Source: Reichenbachiella sp.
GTDB lineage: Bacteria; Bacteroidota; Bacteroidia; Cytophagales; Cyclobacteriaceae
NCBI RefSeq assembly: GCF_033344935.1
Contig: NZ_JAWPMM010000001.1
Coordinates: 3,458,001-3,522,000 of the forward strand
Reading direction: 5' to 3'
DNA: 64,000 nt
Every line of letters begins with the position of its first letter. The stretch's first letter is position 1. The position numbers and the translations under genes are program-made. The notes beneath the pieces are model-generated. The model ran no database searches. It was not told the DNA's origin and saw only the letters and a list, made by a program, of their open reading frames with translations. This document shows positions 61,832 to 64,000 of the stretch, piece after piece.

Positions 61832-62716
61832 TCAATCCGAATGAACCAAGTAAAAGTAGGTCTCATCGCTCTCAGAAGAATAAAACGTTGCATTTTTCCC
61901 GAATACAGTAGTAATAGATTCTGTATAACAATCATCTTCGATAATACATTCCAATAAGCTCATTGAATTGAGTAAATATTGATAAGACACTTTGGGTGAG
62001 CCATGAGCTCCATATAATGTATAGCTCTCATCAATAATTGTAAGAAACTTTTCCATACTTCTTAAATAGGTTCTTAAATCCCCAGCATCGAAAGCAAACA
62101 AAGCACCGCTATATAAGAAGTCCCCTGTAAAAACTGATTTCTTTTCGTGGTCTATAATTACTACAGACTCATCCGTATGACCTGGCAGGTTAACCAATTG
62201 AATGTGTCTGTCTCCTAAATCAATATCGGAGTTTAATGGTAACCATTCACTTACAGAGATCGAAGTAGGCCTTGAACCAACAAACAGCTCTGAACTACTG
62301 AATTCATAAACATCGTCTTCGTTCACACCCTCGAAAAGGAAAGATAATTTTGGTAAGGCAATCTGATCAAATTCATTGACATTCTGATTGTGATCAAAAT
62401 GAAAATGCGAAAGCAAAAGTGTCACTGGAAGATCAGTAAGTTCCTTCACTTTATACATCATTCGACTACCATCCTGTCCTTTATTTTCACCCGTCCCTGT
62501 ATCAAACATGATCGCGCGCTCTGATCCAGTAATCAGATAACTTACATTGCCTTGAGAGCTTTTAGGCTCCTGTAAAGCCCAGGTTCGATTGTCAATCGAT
62601 GAAACGACATACCAATCCTCTACAGGATCAGGTATTGATACTGAGTCATTATCCTTTGAACATGCGAATGATAATAAAGTGAATAAAAGAATAGCATAGG
62701 TAGGTTTACACATCAT
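61832..62716 (-). CDS. Metallo-beta-lactamase-fold lipoprotein hydrolase
   Basis: The 294-residue protein has a lipobox (LLSFAC). The metallo-beta-lactamase motif is LLSHFHFDHNQN (HxHxDH), with further likely ligands in NLPGHTDESVV, VFTGDFLYSGA and GAHGSPKVSY. Its fold would hydrolyse an ester, lactone or thioester at a dinuclear zinc site. The substrate is unknown. Confidence 0.9.
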   Translation of the reverse strand: MMCKPTYAILLFTLLSFACSKDNDSVSIPDPVEDWYVVSSIDNRTWALQEPKSSQGNVSYLITGSERAIMFDTGTGENKGQDGSRMMYKVKELTDLPVTLLLSHFHFDHNQNVNEFDQIALPKLSFLFEGVNEDDVYEFSSSELFVGSRPTSISVSEWLPLNSDIDLGDRHIQLVNLPGHTDESVVIIDHEKKSVFTGDFLYSGALFAFDAGDLRTYLRSMEKFLTIIDESYTLYGAHGSPKVSYQYLLNSMSLLECIIEDDCYTESITTVFGKNATFYSSESDETYFYLVHSD

Positions 62717-62801
62717 TTGTTAGGTCAAAAGTGAATCGGCGTAAGATAATAATTTCGATATATATACCCTCTTTAATGCTCTATGCCCATTGAATATGTC
62801 G

Positions 62802-63467
62802 CTACTTTGACTGTTTTTGGAGCAATGAAAACAATGAAACGGGAGTCAATCCAAGAAATCTCTGAAGCTTGTTCAACTGAAGTGTTTGATCTTTCACCAA
62901 TTCCTCATAGCTCAGTGAAAGTAGGTCATGCTGATTGAGGGCTTTCAGCACTTTGCTTCTGTTTTCATTTGATTTGTAGACATGCAAGTCAAATTCTTTT
63001 TCCTCGAAGGGCACTTCAATTTCCTTATTCATTTTCCCACCACTCCAATCGCCTGTTTTTTCGGCAGTTTTTAAAGAGTGAAAAGTTGCCCGAATATCTT
63101 CACGGCTAAGGTCAATTACCTTAATCTTCTTGTTGGAAACTAACTCATCAAACACATAAAGGAATCGACTCTCACATAACTGTTCGTAGAAAATTTTACA
63201 ACCAATGGCCTGAATAGATGAGTGATGGCTACGCCAAATTGTTGGTTCTAGTGCAGAAATGTTATCTTTTTCACTAAGCACTTCGCCATAAGATAGTATC
63301 TGTGGATTGGAATTCAATAAAGTATGTAGCCACGTTGAACCCGTGCGTGGGTCACATAGAATTATAAAACGCTGGAAATCATTGGTTCGATTAAAAGGCC
63401 ACTTTCTCAGCAACCACTTTCTTTTAAGCACCAGTTGTGTTTTCCAATAAATTCTACTTAAGAACAA
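62802..63467 (-). CDS. Sulfotransferase-like protein
   Basis: The 221-residue protein contains a PAPS 5'-phosphosulfate loop, FIILCDPRTGSTWLHTLL (about residues 34-51), and the later SLSYEELVKDQTLQLNKL motif common to Stf0-type and other sulfotransferases. It would transfer sulfate from PAPS to an unknown acceptor, often a glycan or lipid. No ATG lies before the PAPS loop in this frame. The TTG at 63467 is taken as start, so the true start is uncertain. Confidence 0.8.
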   Translation of the reverse strand: MFLSRIYWKTQLVLKRKWLLRKWPFNRTNDFQRFIILCDPRTGSTWLHTLLNSNPQILSYGEVLSEKDNISALEPTIWRSHHSSIQAIGCKIFYEQLCESRFLYVFDELVSNKKIKVIDLSREDIRATFHSLKTAEKTGDWSGGKMNKEIEVPFEEKEFDLHVYKSNENRSKVLKALNQHDLLSLSYEELVKDQTLQLNKLQRFLGLTPVSLFSLLQKQSK

Positions 63468-63574
63468 AACTCTATCAATGTTAATTTTTTACCGATTATT
63501 CGGTGTGCCTTTCATATTGTAGGGAACACATGCTAAGTTAGTAGTTAATGACCAAGATCAATTCAAGTCTTAGT

Positions 63575-63581
63575 AAAGAGG
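63575..63581 (+). promoter_or_regulatory. Ribosome-binding site of the edge serine hydrolase gene
   Basis: AAAGAGG lies 4 nt before the ATG at 63586, a good Shine-Dalgarno match that supports that start. Confidence 0.6.
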
Positions 63582-63585
63582 TAAA

Positions 63586-64000
63586 ATGAAAATACTTAAA
63601 TGGATTATAGTTGCTACCGCTTGCTGCGGGTTTATTGCTGCAGTTCTCACCTATTACCCAAAATTGGTGATCATGTCCGGATACGCGGCCAAAATAGTTT
63701 GTTCCTGCACATTTATCGGTGAGATGGATGAGGAAACAATCATCAACAAGGAATTGAATTTCAAACCGCTTCAGTTGATCACATTTAAAATTGATAAAAA
63801 CAAAAAGACTGCCACAGCTTCTGTATTCGGGCTTCATCCGAAGACGGCTGTATATAGAGAAGGATTAGGTTGTGCGCTACTTACCGATCTAAAAGCTAAT
63901 GAAGCCTTCAGCAGTGATTTCACTCTTCACGAACAAAAACACGACAGCTTAATACATTGGTTCGAAAAAAGAACAGTCTCTACTACCTCATCATTGGCAA
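63586..64000 (+). CDS. Serine hydrolase, beta-lactamase class C family (5' part only)
   Basis: An open frame of 138 codons starts at the ATG at 63586 and runs off the right edge. It begins with a hydrophobic signal or anchor segment (KWIIVATACCGFIAAVL), then SGYAAKIVCSCTFIGEMDEE, which resembles the N-terminus of 6-aminohexanoate-dimer-hydrolase-type serine hydrolases (G-Y-x-A-K-x-x-C-S-x-x-F). The catalytic SxxK lies further on and is outside the window, so the family call rests on this N-terminal pattern. The minus-strand ORF across this region is antisense to it. Confidence 0.6.
   Translation, partial: MKILKWIIVATACCGFIAAVLTYYPKLVIMSGYAAKIVCSCTFIGEMDEETIINKELNFKPLQLITFKIDKNKKTATASVFGLHPKTAVYREGLGCALLTDLKANEAFSSDFTLHEQKHDSLIHWFEKRTVSTTSSLA

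Noticed and set aside
63538-63837. Minus-strand 99-codon frame at the right end
   Set aside because: It is antisense to the N-terminus of the serine hydrolase gene, which has a good ribosome-binding site and signal segment.
1-64000. tRNA, rRNA, CRISPR arrays, insertion sequences, integrases or prophage genes
   Set aside because: I saw no matching structures, repeats or protein motifs in the window.

Overview
The window looks like chromosome from a Bacteroidota bacterium, most likely a marine member of the Cytophagales. The evidence is gene content: SprB-like and LamG surface modules, FecI/FecR-type regulators, DUF5777 and DUF819 proteins, a type III pantothenate kinase, a short MenE, AT-leaning DNA, and mostly weak Shine-Dalgarno sites. 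I see no tRNA, rRNA, CRISPR array, insertion sequence, prophage or obvious island border. Genus-level placement is not supported.

Positions 1-24720 (minus strand) are one uninterrupted reading frame of at least 8,240 codons that runs off the left edge. It encodes a giant secreted adhesin-like protein. In order it has a signal peptide, nine LamG-type jelly-roll modules alternating with choice-of-anchor-D/ASH-like modules (with a lamin-tail-like block and a beta-helix-like block inserted), three related hemi-repeats, a calcium-binding DxDxD block, nine SbsA-like (Big_5) Ig modules of which three carry inserted domains, about fourteen Cys-containing Ig/PKD-like modules, and a choice-of-anchor-J-like module at the edge. 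A type IX secretion sorting domain would be expected beyond the edge but is not visible.

Positions 24955-35373 (minus strand) hold five tightly packed genes just upstream of the giant gene: an Npt1-like transporter/HEAT/cNMP-fold fusion, a triple TIR-like protein, an nSTAND1 NTPase with one membrane segment and a WD40 propeller, an outer-membrane barrel protein, and a propeller-like lipoprotein. The last three junctions overlap (TAATG, ATGA, 8 nt). Predicted locations run from cytoplasm to cell surface, so I propose an undescribed trans-envelope signalling or conflict module, possibly serving the giant adhesin. This is the main discovery candidate.

Positions 35793-49854 are mostly metabolism and envelope genes: pckA and a CNT nucleoside transporter sharing a terminator; an ECF sigma factor / STN surface protein / FecR anti-sigma operon ending in a terminator; menE convergent with coaX and a quinone reductase; a GNAT; a DUF5777 / YceI / SprB-haem lipoprotein operon; and DUF819 with a CoA-pyrophosphatase-type Nudix enzyme.

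Positions 49947-64000 are mixed single genes: two small membrane proteins around an XRE/DUF2083 regulator, a chemoreceptor with an HBM-like sensor, an MFS transporter, a fatty-acid desaturase, three lipoprotein hydrolases (alpha/beta hydrolase, M49-like metallopeptidase, metallo-beta-lactamase fold), two small conserved-looking proteins, a HAD phosphatase, a sulfotransferase-like protein, and the start of a serine hydrolase cut by the right edge.
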